DNA of 29,335 nucleotides from NCBI GenBank assembly GCA_030066245.1, contig JASJBY010000002.1, positions 1-29,335 on the forward strand, written 5' to 3'. The notes under the pieces are model-generated. The model worked only from the letters and a program-made list of their open reading frames with translations, was not told where the DNA came from and made no database searches. The stretch comes from Gammaproteobacteria bacterium (GTDB lineage Bacteria; Pseudomonadota; Gammaproteobacteria; JAABTG01). Shown here one piece after another: positions 19,439-27,562 of the stretch (position 1 is the stretch's first letter; every line of letters begins with the position of its first letter). The translations under genes and the position numbers were made by a program.

Positions 19439-20209
19439 ATGACCGAGGCACCGCGCGCGCAGAACAATCCCTTCTCCGGCATGGGCTACTTCCTCAGGGG
19501 ACTGGCCTTGATCAAGCAGAGGGGGGTCAAGCGCTACGTCGCCATACCCCTGCTAATCAACGTGGTGCTGTTCGCCGGGGCCATCTACTACGGCAGCACT
19601 CAGCTGGGCCAGCTGATGGCCTGGCTCGAGGAGAAGCTGCCCGGGTGGCTGGACTGGCTGAGCTGGCTGCTGCTGCCACTCTTTGTGGTGGCTGTGGTGC
19701 TGATCGTGTTTTTCGGCTTTGCCGTGATCGGCAACCTGATTGCCGCGCCATTCAACGGACTGCTGGCCGAGGCCGTGGAGATGAAGCTCCGTGGACAGCC
19801 ACTGGAGTCAGGGGGCGGCTGGAAGAAGCTGGCCAGGGAGTTTTTCTCCAGCCTTGCCTCGGAGCTTCGCAAGCTCCTCTACTTCTCAATACGCGCCGTG
19901 CCGCTGCTCATTCTGATGCTGGTTCCGGGGGTCAACATCATCGCCACCGGGCTCTGGCTCCTGTTCTCCGCATGGATGCTGGCGGTAGAGTACGCGGACT
20001 ACCCCATGGCCAACCATGGACTGACCTTTCCCCGGCAGAGAAGGCTGCTGGCTTCCAGGCGGTTCCTGACCCTGGGCTTCGGCGGCGCGATGACCGTGGT
20101 GCTGATGATTCCTTTTCTCAACTTCCTTCTGATACCGGCGGGGGTCGCCGGCGCTACAGCCATGTGGGTAGATCAGTTATCCCACGCTGCCGCAGAAGAA
20201 CAATCCTGA
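19439..20209 (+). CDS. cysZ: Sulfate transporter CysZ
   Basis: A 256-residue inner-membrane protein of the EI24/CysZ family, close to the 253 residues of E. coli CysZ. CysZ takes up sulfate for cysteine synthesis. Hydrophobic segments lie near 35-55, 68-105, 148-180 and 210-235. The segment IAAPFNGLLAEAVE and the later LAVEYADYPMANHG are characteristic of the family. In E. coli cysZ is beside zipA and ligA; here it lies a few genes from zipA, with smc, queF and the kinase between, which looks like a rearranged form of that neighbourhood. It is convergent with the aminotransferase gene; a weak 6-bp hairpin (20215-20238) lies between. Confidence 0.95.
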   Translation: MTEAPRAQNNPFSGMGYFLRGLALIKQRGVKRYVAIPLLINVVLFAGAIYYGSTQLGQLMAWLEEKLPGWLDWLSWLLLPLFVVAVVLIVFFGFAVIGNLIAAPFNGLLAEAVEMKLRGQPLESGGGWKKLAREFFSSLASELRKLLYFSIRAVPLLILMLVPGVNIIATGLWLLFSAWMLAVEYADYPMANHGLTFPRQRRLLASRRFLTLGFGGAMTVVLMIPFLNFLLIPAGVAGATAMWVDQLSHAAAEEQS

Positions 20210-20240
20210 CCACGGGGTGCGCGACCATTTCGGCACCCTG

Positions 20241-21416
20241 CTAACCGGCTTGCAGGTGGCGGCGGATACGCTCCACGCCATCCTCCAGCTTGTCCATGGC
20301 CGTGGTATAGGCGAAGCGCACATAGCGCTCCGGAGCGTTGTGGCCAAAGTCCTTGCCGGGGGTGACAGCAACCCCCGCTTTTTCCAGCAACTCCATGGCG
20401 AAATCGGCACTGTCGTCGCTGAAGCGGCTGCAGTCGGCGTACAGATAAAAGGCGCCCTGGGGGACAACAGGAATATCGAAGCCCAACTCCCGCAAGGCCG
20501 GCAGCAAGAAGTCCCGCCGTGCCTCGAACTGGCGCCGCCTGTCGTCCACGATGTCCATTGTTTCCGCATCGAAGGCCGCGAGCGCGGCATGCTGCGCCAC
20601 GGTGGAGGCCGCCAGAAAGATGTTCTGCGCCAGCTTCTCGGCATCGGCCACCAGATCAGGCGGCGCGGCCAGCCAACCGAGCCGCCACCCGGTCATGCCG
20701 AAATACTTCGAGAAGCTGTTGATGACGAACACGTCCTCCCCCATGTCCAAGGCGGTCGGGCTGGGCTCGCCGTAGGTCAGACCGTGGTAGATCTCGTCTG
20801 CCACCAAATAGGCGTGCAGATGCGATACGCTCCGGTAGATCGACCGCATCTCGGAGCCCGTCACCAATGTGCCCGTCGGGTTCGAGGGAGACGCCACCAT
20901 CACCGCCCGGGTCCGCGCGTTTGCGAACTGTTCAACCAGTTGCCCCGTAAGCTGATAGGCCGTGTCCGGACCGACCGCGACGTTGACGGGCCGGCCCTCC
21001 GCCAAGCGAACGAAATGACGGTTACAGGGGTAGCCGGGATCCGCCAGGATGACTTCGTCGCCCGGGTTCACCAACGTGCCCATCACCAGCTGGAGCGCAC
21101 CGGATGCCCCCGGGGTCATGATGAGCCGCTCCGGCGACAGGTCCACCCCATAGCGGTCACCGTAGAATCGGGCGAGGGCGTCGCGCAGCTGCGGCAGGCC
21201 CGCTGCGGCCGTGTAATGGGTGCAACCGCCGTCCAGGGCCCGCCTGCCGGCCTCTATGATAGGCCGCGGCGTGGTGAAGTCGGGCTCTCCCACTTCCATG
21301 TGCACGATGCTGCGACCTTCGGCCTCCAGTGCCTTGGCACGTGCCAGCACGGCCATGACGTAGAAGGGCGCAATGTCAGCCATGCGCTCGGCCGCAGCCC
21401 GGCGCCCGCCGTTCAC
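20241..21416 (-). CDS. Class I/II PLP-dependent aminotransferase
   Basis: A 391-residue cytoplasmic fold-type I enzyme. The PLP-binding lysine is K237 in NSFSKYFGMTGWRLGW. Other family residues are seen: the SPSNPTG loop (N179), D207 in VADEIYH, and VGEPDF at 42-47 near the N-terminus. The C-terminal RYVRFAY segment should supply the Arg that holds the substrate carboxylate. It resembles the aspartate/alanine-type group, but the amino donor cannot be decided from the sequence. The start at GTG 21416 keeps residues 5-20, which match homologues I know; ATG 21383 is shorter. It begins 12 nt after the cbbY-like gene and probably shares its transcript. Confidence 0.92.
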   Translation of the reverse strand: MNGGRRAAAERMADIAPFYVMAVLARAKALEAEGRSIVHMEVGEPDFTTPRPIIEAGRRALDGGCTHYTAAAGLPQLRDALARFYGDRYGVDLSPERLIMTPGASGALQLVMGTLVNPGDEVILADPGYPCNRHFVRLAEGRPVNVAVGPDTAYQLTGQLVEQFANARTRAVMVASPSNPTGTLVTGSEMRSIYRSVSHLHAYLVADEIYHGLTYGEPSPTALDMGEDVFVINSFSKYFGMTGWRLGWLAAPPDLVADAEKLAQNIFLAASTVAQHAALAAFDAETMDIVDDRRRQFEARRDFLLPALRELGFDIPVVPQGAFYLYADCSRFSDDSADFAMELLEKAGVAVTPGKDFGHNAPERYVRFAYTTAMDKLEDGVERIRRHLQAG

Positions 21417-21428
21417 GCTCGCTGCACC

Positions 21429-22205
21429 CTATCCGACTGGGGCGGAGAGCCGCCCATGAACACGACGCACCAGCGCCAGGTCGAGGAAGGTGCTGCCGCC
21501 GGCATCGCCACTCAGGACGGTGAAAGGCTGGTCCGGCTCGCCCAACTGGTTCAGCACCAGGGCGGCGCCCTCAAAGGGGTGATCGTGCGTGAACTCGTTG
21601 ACTGTCACGATGGTGGTCAAATCCGCGTCCAGTGCGGCGCGCAGGCCACCGGCGGAGTCTTCGAACGCAATGCAGGCCGACGCATCCAGGCCTAGGCGCT
21701 CCAGCACGTAAAGGTAGATGTCCGGGGCGGGCTTCTTGCGCTCGACTATGTCACCGGCGCCAATCACCTCGAACCACTCCAGGGCATCAGCGCCCAGGGT
21801 GTGCTGCAACAGCGCGGTGACGTTGGCCGGCGTGGTGGTGGTGGCAATCGCCAGCCGCACCCCCGCCTCGCGTGCCTCTCGGAACAGGCGCGCTACCCCG
21901 GGCCGCAACGGCAGCTTGCCCTGGCCCGCGATGGCCTTGTACGCGCGGGTCTTCTCGGCGTGCAGGCCAGCGATAAAGGCATACGCGTCACCCGGGTAGG
22001 TAAATCCGGGTTGCGTTTGGTCGATATAGTACCGGATTCGCTCTTTGCCACCGGTCACGGCGAGCAAGTCCTTGTAAACCGGCACGGACCAGTGCCAGTC
22101 CAGGCCGGCACTGGCGAAAGCCTGGTTGAAGGCGAGCAGATGCGCACGTTCCGTGTCTGCCAGGGTTCCGTCCACATCGAAGATCATGGCGGCCAGCGAG
22201 TTCAT
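21429..22205 (-). CDS. cbbY: HAD-superfamily phosphatase, CbbY-like
   Basis: A 258-residue protein from ATG 22205. Motif I FDVDGTLADTE gives nucleophile D10 and acid D12. Motif II is the Thr-rich IATTTT near 120-125, motif III is K147/K148 in ERKKPAPD, and motif IV is FEDSAGG near 181. The cap sequence GLDWHWSV and TGGKERIRYYI are typical of CbbY. In phototrophs and chemoautotrophs CbbY removes the 1-phosphate from xylulose-1,5-bisphosphate, an inhibitor of Rubisco. The assignment suggests an autotroph, but no Rubisco gene is in view. The open frame extends to 22331; the extra 42 residues do not look like protein. The Shine-Dalgarno is weak. Confidence 0.85.
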   Translation of the reverse strand: MNSLAAMIFDVDGTLADTERAHLLAFNQAFASAGLDWHWSVPVYKDLLAVTGGKERIRYYIDQTQPGFTYPGDAYAFIAGLHAEKTRAYKAIAGQGKLPLRPGVARLFREAREAGVRLAIATTTTPANVTALLQHTLGADALEWFEVIGAGDIVERKKPAPDIYLYVLERLGLDASACIAFEDSAGGLRAALDADLTTIVTVNEFTHDHPFEGAALVLNQLGEPDQPFTVLSGDAGGSTFLDLALVRRVHGRLSAPVG

Positions 22206-22354
22206 GGGAGATTCGGTATCCAGGTCAGTCGGGACGGGCGCAGAATCTAACACGTTGCCCCGGTGGTCTGTCCAGGAGGTTTTGATGGGGCTTTGGAGAA
22301 AACGTCGTGACCGTCGCCAGCGAACCGGCAACCTGCCCGCGAATAGCGGTATTG

Positions 22355-22383
22355 TTGCTCCGGGTGACCGTTTCTGGTATTAA
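22355..22383 (+). promoter_or_regulatory. Candidate dksA promoter
   Basis: TTGCTC (22355-22360), a 17-nt spacer and TATTAA (22378-22383) are followed by the GC-rich AAGCGCG. A G+C-rich discriminator is usual at promoters inhibited by ppGpp/DksA, so self-control is possible. The predicted start is near 22390, leaving a leader of about 30 nt. Confidence 0.5.
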
Positions 22384-22418
22384 AGCGCGTTTGTTGTAGC
22401 CGGGAAGGAGGCATCGAT

Positions 22419-22844
22419 ATGCCAGACACCACCGCTTCGGGATTGAAGTTCACGCCCTACAAGGAAAAAAAGGGCGAAGAGTACATGAATGACAAGCAGG
22501 TGGCGCACTTTCGCGAAATCCTGCTGACCTGGAAGCGCCAGCTCATGGAGGAAGTGGACGGGACGGTCCATCACATGCGCGATGACGCGGCCAATTTCCC
22601 GGATCCCAACGATCGGGCGACCCAGGAGTCGGAGTTCGCCATGGAGCTTCGCACACGCGACCGGGAGCGCAAGCTGATCAAGAAGATCGACGAAGCGCTC
22701 GGCCAGCTGGACGCCCACGAGTACGGCTATTGCGAGGCGTGCGGCGTGGAAATCGGCATTCGCCGCCTGGAAGCCCGTCCCACGGCCACCCTCTGTATCG
22801 ACTGCAAGCAGCTGGAGGAGATACGCGAGAAACAGATGGCCTGA
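22419..22844 (+). CDS. dksA: RNA polymerase-binding transcription factor DksA
   Basis: A 141-residue protein very similar to E. coli DksA over most of its length. DksA enters the RNA polymerase secondary channel and, with ppGpp, adjusts transcription in the stringent response. The coiled-coil tip DPNDRA has the key D62, D65 and A67 (E. coli D71, D74, A76). The zinc finger has four cysteines: C105, C108, C126 and C129. ATG 22419 has an excellent Shine-Dalgarno, AAGGAGG, with 7 nt spacing. gluQ follows 88 nt downstream, as in E. coli and many other gammaproteobacteria. Confidence 0.99.
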   Translation: MPDTTASGLKFTPYKEKKGEEYMNDKQVAHFREILLTWKRQLMEEVDGTVHHMRDDAANFPDPNDRATQESEFAMELRTRDRERKLIKKIDEALGQLDAHEYGYCEACGVEIGIRRLEARPTATLCIDCKQLEEIREKQMA

Positions 22845-22846
22845 GA

Positions 22847-22868
22847 CTCGGGGATAATCAGCCCCGAG
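22847..22868 (+). promoter_or_regulatory. Hairpin between dksA and gluQ
   Basis: A perfect 7-bp stem CTCGGGG/CCCCGAG with an 8-nt loop starts 3 nt after the dksA stop. No T-run follows, so it is not a standard intrinsic terminator. It may slow readthrough into gluQ or protect the dksA mRNA end. Confidence 0.45.
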
Positions 22869-22932
22869 CCTGCAATGCGCATACGAGGTAGAACCGGCTT
22901 ACCTCCCGGGCCGTCGCCAGCGGCCCTCCAGC

Positions 22933-23823
22933 ATGCCCGAAACCCCAGAGCCAACTGAAGCCACCTACCGGGGCCGCTTCGCCCCGTCTCCAACCGGCCC
23001 CCTTCACTTCGGTTCACTCATCGCCGCGGTAGGCAGCTATCTCGATGCCCGCTGCCGCGGCGGTGAGTGGCTGGTGCGCGTGGAAGACGTGGACGAGCCG
23101 CGAAACGTTCCCGGCGCCGACCGCCAAATCCTGGACGCTCTGCGCCGCTTCGGCATGGAGTGGGACCAACCGGTGATCTACCAGAGCCAGCGCATCCACC
23201 GCTACCGCTCCGCCCTGGACAGCCTCAGCGACGCAGGCTGGATATACCCCTGTGCCTGCTCGCGCAAGGAGATTGGCGGCCCCGTGTATCCGGGCACCTG
23301 CCGTCCGGGCCTGGCTGCCGGCAAGTCACCCCGTTCCCTGCGTATGCGAACCGATGAGCAGCCCATCGGCTTCCGGGACGCGATCCAGGGTCCCTTCGCC
23401 CAGAACCTGGAGAAAGACGTGGGAGACTTCGTGGTACGCCGTGCGGACGGTCTGTTCGCCTATCAGCTCGCCGTCGTCGTAGACGATACGGATCAGGCTG
23501 TCACCAGCGTCGTCCGGGGCAGCGATCTGCTGGACTCGACACCGCGCCAGATCCACCTGCAGCGCGCGCTGAACCTGGCGACACCCGACTACCTGCACCT
23601 GCCCGTCGCCACGGACCCGGGCGGCTGCAAGCTCAGCAAGCAAAGTGGCGCGGCGCCGGTGGATGTCGCGCATCCCGGACCCGCCCTTAACCGAGCCCTG
23701 ACGTTCCTTGCTCATCCCCCACCCGAGGAGCTTGCCAGCGCACCCGTCTCGGAGCTTTGGGACTGGGCGATTGAGCACTGGCAGCGACGGCGCATACCGC
23801 GCCAACTCACTATCGCGGTCTAG
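22933..23823 (+). CDS. gluQ: Glutamyl-Q tRNA(Asp) synthetase
   Basis: A 296-residue truncated glutamyl-tRNA synthetase paralogue without the anticodon-binding domain. It attaches glutamate to the queuosine base at position 34 of tRNA(Asp). The class I signatures are a HIGH-like HFGSL at 25-29, after RFAPSPTGPL, and a KMSKS-like KLSKQ at 233-237. The zinc site is suggested by C107, C109, Y119 and C123 (CAC...YPGTC). It sits directly after dksA, the common gammaproteobacterial order. Together with QueF at 17694 it shows that the organism makes and further modifies queuosine. Confidence 0.97.
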   Translation: MPETPEPTEATYRGRFAPSPTGPLHFGSLIAAVGSYLDARCRGGEWLVRVEDVDEPRNVPGADRQILDALRRFGMEWDQPVIYQSQRIHRYRSALDSLSDAGWIYPCACSRKEIGGPVYPGTCRPGLAAGKSPRSLRMRTDEQPIGFRDAIQGPFAQNLEKDVGDFVVRRADGLFAYQLAVVVDDTDQAVTSVVRGSDLLDSTPRQIHLQRALNLATPDYLHLPVATDPGGCKLSKQSGAAPVDVAHPGPALNRALTFLAHPPPEELASAPVSELWDWAIEHWQRRRIPRQLTIAV

Positions 23824-23933
23824 CCTGCGCTGCTCCAGAGAGACCTACTCAAGTAGGACGCAATTACGTCGAAGTATGTCAGGTGAGGGTTCCGGCGGGA
23901 TCCGCTAGTGTGGCGTATTACTGTTTCAAACCA

Positions 23934-25043
23934 CTAATGCTTCTCGGCAAGCGCCACCCGCTTCTCGTAGGCTTCCCGCGCGATGCCCACGTCCTCGACG
24001 AAATGCGCCAGCTCCGACATATGCAGCGCCTGGGGCCCGTCCACCAGGGCCCTGGCGGGCTGCGGGTGAAAGTCCACCAGGATCATGTTGGCGCCGGCAA
24101 CAACGCCCTGGGCGGTGATATGAAACATGTCCAGGAGCCCGTCGGGCGCCCGGTCCCGGGAACCGACCGAATGTGACGGATCGATGCACACGGGCATGCG
24201 GGTAAGCCGCTTCACCACGGGCACGTGGGCGAAATCCACGAAATTGCGGTGTGGATCACCCAGATTGGTCTTCATGCCCCGCAGCCCGAAGACCACGTTG
24301 CGATTGCCGGCGCTGGCCAGGTACTCGGCGGCGTTGAGGGATTCTTCCAATGTGATGCCGAAACCCCGTTTCAGGAGCACGGGGAACTCGTGCTGCCGGC
24401 CCACCTTCTTCAGCAGCTCGAAGTTCTGGGTGTTCCGCGTGCCTATCTGCAGCATGACACCGGTGGGACGCCCGGTCTCCTCCAGCGCCGTCTGGATCTC
24501 CTCCAGGTGGGCCTCGTGGGTAACCTCCATGGCGATCACCCGGATCCCGTATTTCCCCGCGAGCTCGAATACATAGGGCAGACACGCCTTGCCGTGACCC
24601 TGAAACGAATAAGGGTTGGTCCGCGGCTTGTAGGCGCCCATGCGGGTGCAGTTGAGGCCGCTGTCCTGCAGCGCCTTCATCATGATGTCCACGTGCTCGC
24701 GCGTATCCACCGCGCACAGCCCCGCGAAGATGTTCAGCGTGTCCTGGCCGAAGCGAATGCCGTTGTAGTGGAAATAGGTGGGGCGTCGATCGTCGGCGTG
24801 CCGCCCGAGGATCCGATATTCCTCGGAGACGCGCACGACCCTGTCCACACCGGGCAGCGACTGAATGTCAGCCATGTCCAGGGACTTGGTGTCGCCGATG
24901 AGATATATCTCGGTGACCGTCTGCTGGGCGCCGTGCTCCTCGTGCACCCGGGTCCGAATGCGCTTGAGCGCCCCCAGGTATTCCATCAACTCGGCAAAGA
25001 CCTGGCTGCCGCGGGGTGCCTCAGGCTTGGTGATGATAATCAT
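23934..25043 (-). CDS. Divergent type I-beta DAHP synthase-like protein with N-terminal regulatory domain
   Basis: 369 residues from ATG 25043 (TTG 25058 is possible). Residues 1-75 resemble a ferredoxin-like/ACT-type regulatory domain; the rest is a TIM barrel of the DAHP synthase/KDO8P synthase family. It keeps YKPRTNPYSFQG, LQIGTRN.QNFELLK, PVLLKRG, DPSHSVG and DGPQAL. Type I-beta DAHP synthase joins phosphoenolpyruvate and erythrose-4-phosphate, the first step of the shikimate pathway. Odd points: the usual AGPCSVE is AGLCAVD (metal Cys 110 kept), the metal Glu is replaced by D324 (LVDFHP), and the usual ERG is LRG. The other metal residues, H291 and D335, are kept. Its start overlaps the end of the amidotransferase gene by 23 nt, implying coupled translation. 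A specialised or altered substrate is possible. Confidence 0.85.
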   Translation of the reverse strand: MIIITKPEAPRGSQVFAELMEYLGALKRIRTRVHEEHGAQQTVTEIYLIGDTKSLDMADIQSLPGVDRVVRVSEEYRILGRHADDRRPTYFHYNGIRFGQDTLNIFAGLCAVDTREHVDIMMKALQDSGLNCTRMGAYKPRTNPYSFQGHGKACLPYVFELAGKYGIRVIAMEVTHEAHLEEIQTALEETGRPTGVMLQIGTRNTQNFELLKKVGRQHEFPVLLKRGFGITLEESLNAAEYLASAGNRNVVFGLRGMKTNLGDPHRNFVDFAHVPVVKRLTRMPVCIDPSHSVGSRDRAPDGLLDMFHITAQGVVAGANMILVDFHPQPARALVDGPQALHMSELAHFVEDVGIAREAYEKRVALAEKH

Positions 25044-25773
25044 GCTCTTGTGCTTCAAGCCGGACTGCGCCAGGCGTCACATGGGCCAGCCAGCGGCCGT
25101 AGAACTTATCTGCCACCGCCTGCAGCGCCCTTACCCGCTCGGACAAACGTTCCTGCATCTGGGTCGCGCTCTGCACGGAAGGCGCGCGCGTCTGCAGCTC
25201 GTGCGCATATTCCGCGGCCCATTCGCGCACCATCGCTTCCGTCATCTCGATATGGCACTGAAAGGCGAGCGTGCTACCCATCGCCCACGCCTGGCGTTCG
25301 CAGTGTTCACTGCTCAGGAGCCGCACCGCCCCCTCGGGCAGGGAGAAGGTCTCCCCATGCCAGTGATAGGCCGGGAAGCGCTTGGGAATGCCTGCCAGCA
25401 GCTGCTCGGATTCCGCGCCCGGCACCTGCTCCACGGGGAACCAGCCGATTTCCTTGACGGTGTTGGCGGTCACCTCGGCGCCCAGGGCCCGGCTGATCAG
25501 CTGACCGCCCAGACAGTGGCCCAGCAGCGGGATATCTGCCTCGTACGCGCGCCGAATGAGCGCCAGCTCGTCGGCGATCCAGGGCAGGGAATCGTTCACG
25601 CTCATGGGGCCGCCCATGAACACCAGGGCCGACGCTCCGGCCGGCGACTCAGGAATTGGCGCGCCCCGGTCGACATGGATCTCCTGATAGGGGATCCCAT
25701 GGCGCTCGAGAACATCCCCGAAATATCCCGGCCCCTCACAGGCGATATGCCGGAAGACGTGTATGGGTTTCAT
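25021..25773 (-). CDS. Class I glutamine amidotransferase (stand-alone, GuaA-like)
   Basis: A 250-residue protein with the class I amidotransferase triad: nucleophile C87 in GHCLGGQL, and H174 and E176 in FQCHIEMT. FMGGPMSVND at about 52-61 is typical of the stand-alone group related to the GMP-synthase amidotransferase domain. Such proteins hydrolyse glutamine or a gamma-glutamyl compound; the acceptor is unknown here. ATG 25773 is chosen because GAAGAG precedes it and the protein begins at the normal first strand; the frame is open to 25797. The 3' end overlaps the DAHP-synthase-like gene, so the two are probably made together. Only 23 nt separate its start from that of the divergent protease. 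Confidence 0.9.
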   Translation of the reverse strand: MKPIHVFRHIACEGPGYFGDVLERHGIPYQEIHVDRGAPIPESPAGASALVFMGGPMSVNDSLPWIADELALIRRAYEADIPLLGHCLGGQLISRALGAEVTANTVKEIGWFPVEQVPGAESEQLLAGIPKRFPAYHWHGETFSLPEGAVRLLSSEHCERQAWAMGSTLAFQCHIEMTEAMVREWAAEYAHELQTRAPSVQSATQMQERLSERVRALQAVADKFYGRWLAHVTPGAVRLEAQEHDYHHQA

Positions 25774-25796
25774 GGTCGACTCTTCAGGAGACATCA

Positions 25797-26471
25797 ATGG
25801 ACAGGCCTTCTAGCATACTCCTGATACTCATGAAAGTGCTGCCGGCGGTGCTGGCGTTGGCTGTCTTGCCGGCCTGGGCCGTTGACAGCATACGGGTGGT
25901 CGGCCTGTTCAGCGGCACGGCCGTGCTGGATCTCGACGGCCGGCAGCGCCTGCTTCGGGCAGGGCAGACCAGCCCCGAGGGCGTCAAGCTGATCTCCGCC
26001 AATGCCCAGGAGGCCGTGCTGGAGGTAAATGGGAGACGCGCCACCTACGCCCTCGGCAGCCACATCAGCAGCAAGTACAACGACGCGGCCGGACGTCAGA
26101 TTGCGGTGCGTATCTGGCCCGACGCCCGGGGCATGTACACGGTGGTGGGCAGCATCAACGGTTTCCCGGTGAGATTTCTGGTGGATACCGGGGCGAGCAC
26201 CATCGCCATGAACGGCGCTGTAGCCAGACGCCTGGGGATCGACTACCGGGTCACCGGGCGACGCGGGCTGGCCTCCACCGCTTCCGGGGTGGTGCGCAGC
26301 TACGGAGTCACCCTCGACCGGGTCAAAGTCGGCGACATAGAGCTGCGCAACGTGCGTGCCGGCGTCATCGATGGAAGCCATCCAAGCCAGGTGCTGCTGG
26401 GAATGACCTTTCTGAACCGCGTGGACATGGCACGAGAGGGCCAGATGCTGGAGCTGCGGAGCAAACCCTGA
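25797..26471 (+). CDS. Retropepsin-like clan AA aspartic protease, exported
   Basis: A 224-residue protein. Residues 1-28 form a signal peptide or N-terminal anchor (hydrophobic core about 6-27, Ala-Trp-Ala before the likely cut). Residues about 30-100 form a small beta domain. The protease domain begins near 113 and carries the catalytic FLVDTGAS, with D130. It is followed by LGIDYRV and the second conserved segment LLGMTFLNRV near the C-terminus. This matches the TIGR02281 group of DTG-containing periplasmic proteins, which would dimerise to form the active site. The substrate is unknown. ATG 25797 has a strong Shine-Dalgarno (AGGAGA, 6 nt spacing). It is divergent from the amidotransferase gene. 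Confidence 0.9.
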   Translation: MDRPSSILLILMKVLPAVLALAVLPAWAVDSIRVVGLFSGTAVLDLDGRQRLLRAGQTSPEGVKLISANAQEAVLEVNGRRATYALGSHISSKYNDAAGRQIAVRIWPDARGMYTVVGSINGFPVRFLVDTGASTIAMNGAVARRLGIDYRVTGRRGLASTASGVVRSYGVTLDRVKVGDIELRNVRAGVIDGSHPSQVLLGMTFLNRVDMAREGQMLELRSKP

Positions 26472-26743
26472 GCTGCTATTGCAACCATCCCGGCGGTCCC
26501 TAAAGCCACCAATCCCCCTCCTCAGCCCGTCCCCGTGTTCACTCTGCGGCACGGGTCACAGCAACGTCTCGCACGGTGAGAACCTTGTCACGTGCATTGT
26601 CCAGCGCTCCGCCTATAGTCTAGGGCAAGTCAACCGAGGCGATGGCCACAGGCTCCGAACCGCCAGCAACCGCAGCTCCTCCCGGTGAACTGGTAAGCGG
26701 CGGTGGCGGGCGCGGAAGCGGTCAGCGGGAAAGAGGTGTAGAC

Positions 26744-27082
26744 GTGGCAAACGCAACAGCATTTGGAGCTCTGGTCTTGTGGCCTGACGACACGGGCAAT
26801 CGACGCCGGGACATGCGGGTGCCTACCGGTTCCATCGTGGTCGCCGAGCCCAGCAGTGGACCGGCGACCGTGTGCCGGGTAAAAGACGTGGGCGAAGGCG
26901 GTGTGTGTGTGGAATGGCATGCGGCGCCGGTTGATCTGGATGACAGGATCAAGCTCGTATTCGAGCGGCGCCAACACGACACCGTCTGCACCGTCGAGCT
27001 GGACAGCGTCGTCAGGTGGTACTCCCCCAAGTACGTTGGCCTCGCGTTCGCGGACACCCAGGCGACAGAGGCAACCCGCTGA
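26744..27082 (+). CDS. Small PilZ-domain protein
   Basis: 112 residues from GTG 26744, which has a strong AGAGGT Shine-Dalgarno 6 nt upstream. The in-frame ATG 26642 would add a 34-residue Gly/Ala/Pro-rich start that looks non-coding. The PilZ domain covers about 18-104. RxxxR is at R21-R25. The second signature is DVGEGG (D48, G50, G53), with Gly in place of the usual Ser. YVGLAF closes the domain. It is a likely c-di-GMP receptor with a slightly altered site. No partner gene is adjacent. A possible -10 element TATAGT (26614-26619) lies upstream without a well-spaced -35. Confidence 0.85.
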   Translation: MANATAFGALVLWPDDTGNRRRDMRVPTGSIVVAEPSSGPATVCRVKDVGEGGVCVEWHAAPVDLDDRIKLVFERRQHDTVCTVELDSVVRWYSPKYVGLAFADTQATEATR

Positions 27083-27562
27083 GGCGACAATCCCGGCATA
27101 CGCAGGCGACCGCATAGCGGGACCCGCCTGAAGCCTCGGGTTGAACGAGCCGCCCTCCCCCGCGAGACCATGTGCCCGAAAGACAGCGCCCACCGAAGCG
27201 TCGACTCCGCTGCGCTCCAGCCCCGCTGAAGGCGGTGCCCGGCAGGCCGGCCTGTCGGGGTCCCGTATCCATCGGTGAGGTTTCCATGATCACGCAACCC
27301 AGCGGCAAAGCTGTCTTCACGGCCAGGGACGAAATCCCGCTCCGTCCGCTGGCCAAAGATGCCGAGAAATAGGACCGGCTCCCCGGGTGGGGCTTGGTTC
27401 CCTGACTTCTGGTGGAAGCGCAGGCCATCAGCCCGGATCAGCTGCGCCATGCGCGGCCGGTACAGGCTGGCGCGGATTCCTGGTCTGGCTATCCGCCAAC
27501 GCGTGCCCTCTGAAGAATGGGCGCCCCCTGCCGATGATAAGAAAAGGCAGAGGGAAGCTTGC
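27083..27562. other. Intergenic region with a possible 28-residue ORF
   Basis: This 480-nt stretch is mostly featureless apart from the small ORF at 27286, listed separately. The longer open frames here show no similarity to known proteins and no Shine-Dalgarno. Confidence 0.35.
27286..27372 (+). CDS. Candidate 28-residue soluble peptide
   Basis: ATG 27286 follows GGTGAGG with 5 nt spacing, a good Shine-Dalgarno. The peptide is polar and charged, ends in Lys-Asp-Ala-Glu-Lys, and has no membrane segment. I recognise no family. It could be a real small gene, a leader peptide or chance. Confidence 0.3.
   Translation: MITQPSGKAVFTARDEIPLRPLAKDAEK

Noticed and set aside
20215..20238. Bidirectional terminator between cysZ and the aminotransferase gene
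   Set aside because: The stem is only 6 bp with a 12-nt loop and has no T-run on either side.
20217..21695. 492-codon plus-strand open frame
   Set aside because: It is antisense to the aminotransferase and the cbbY end.
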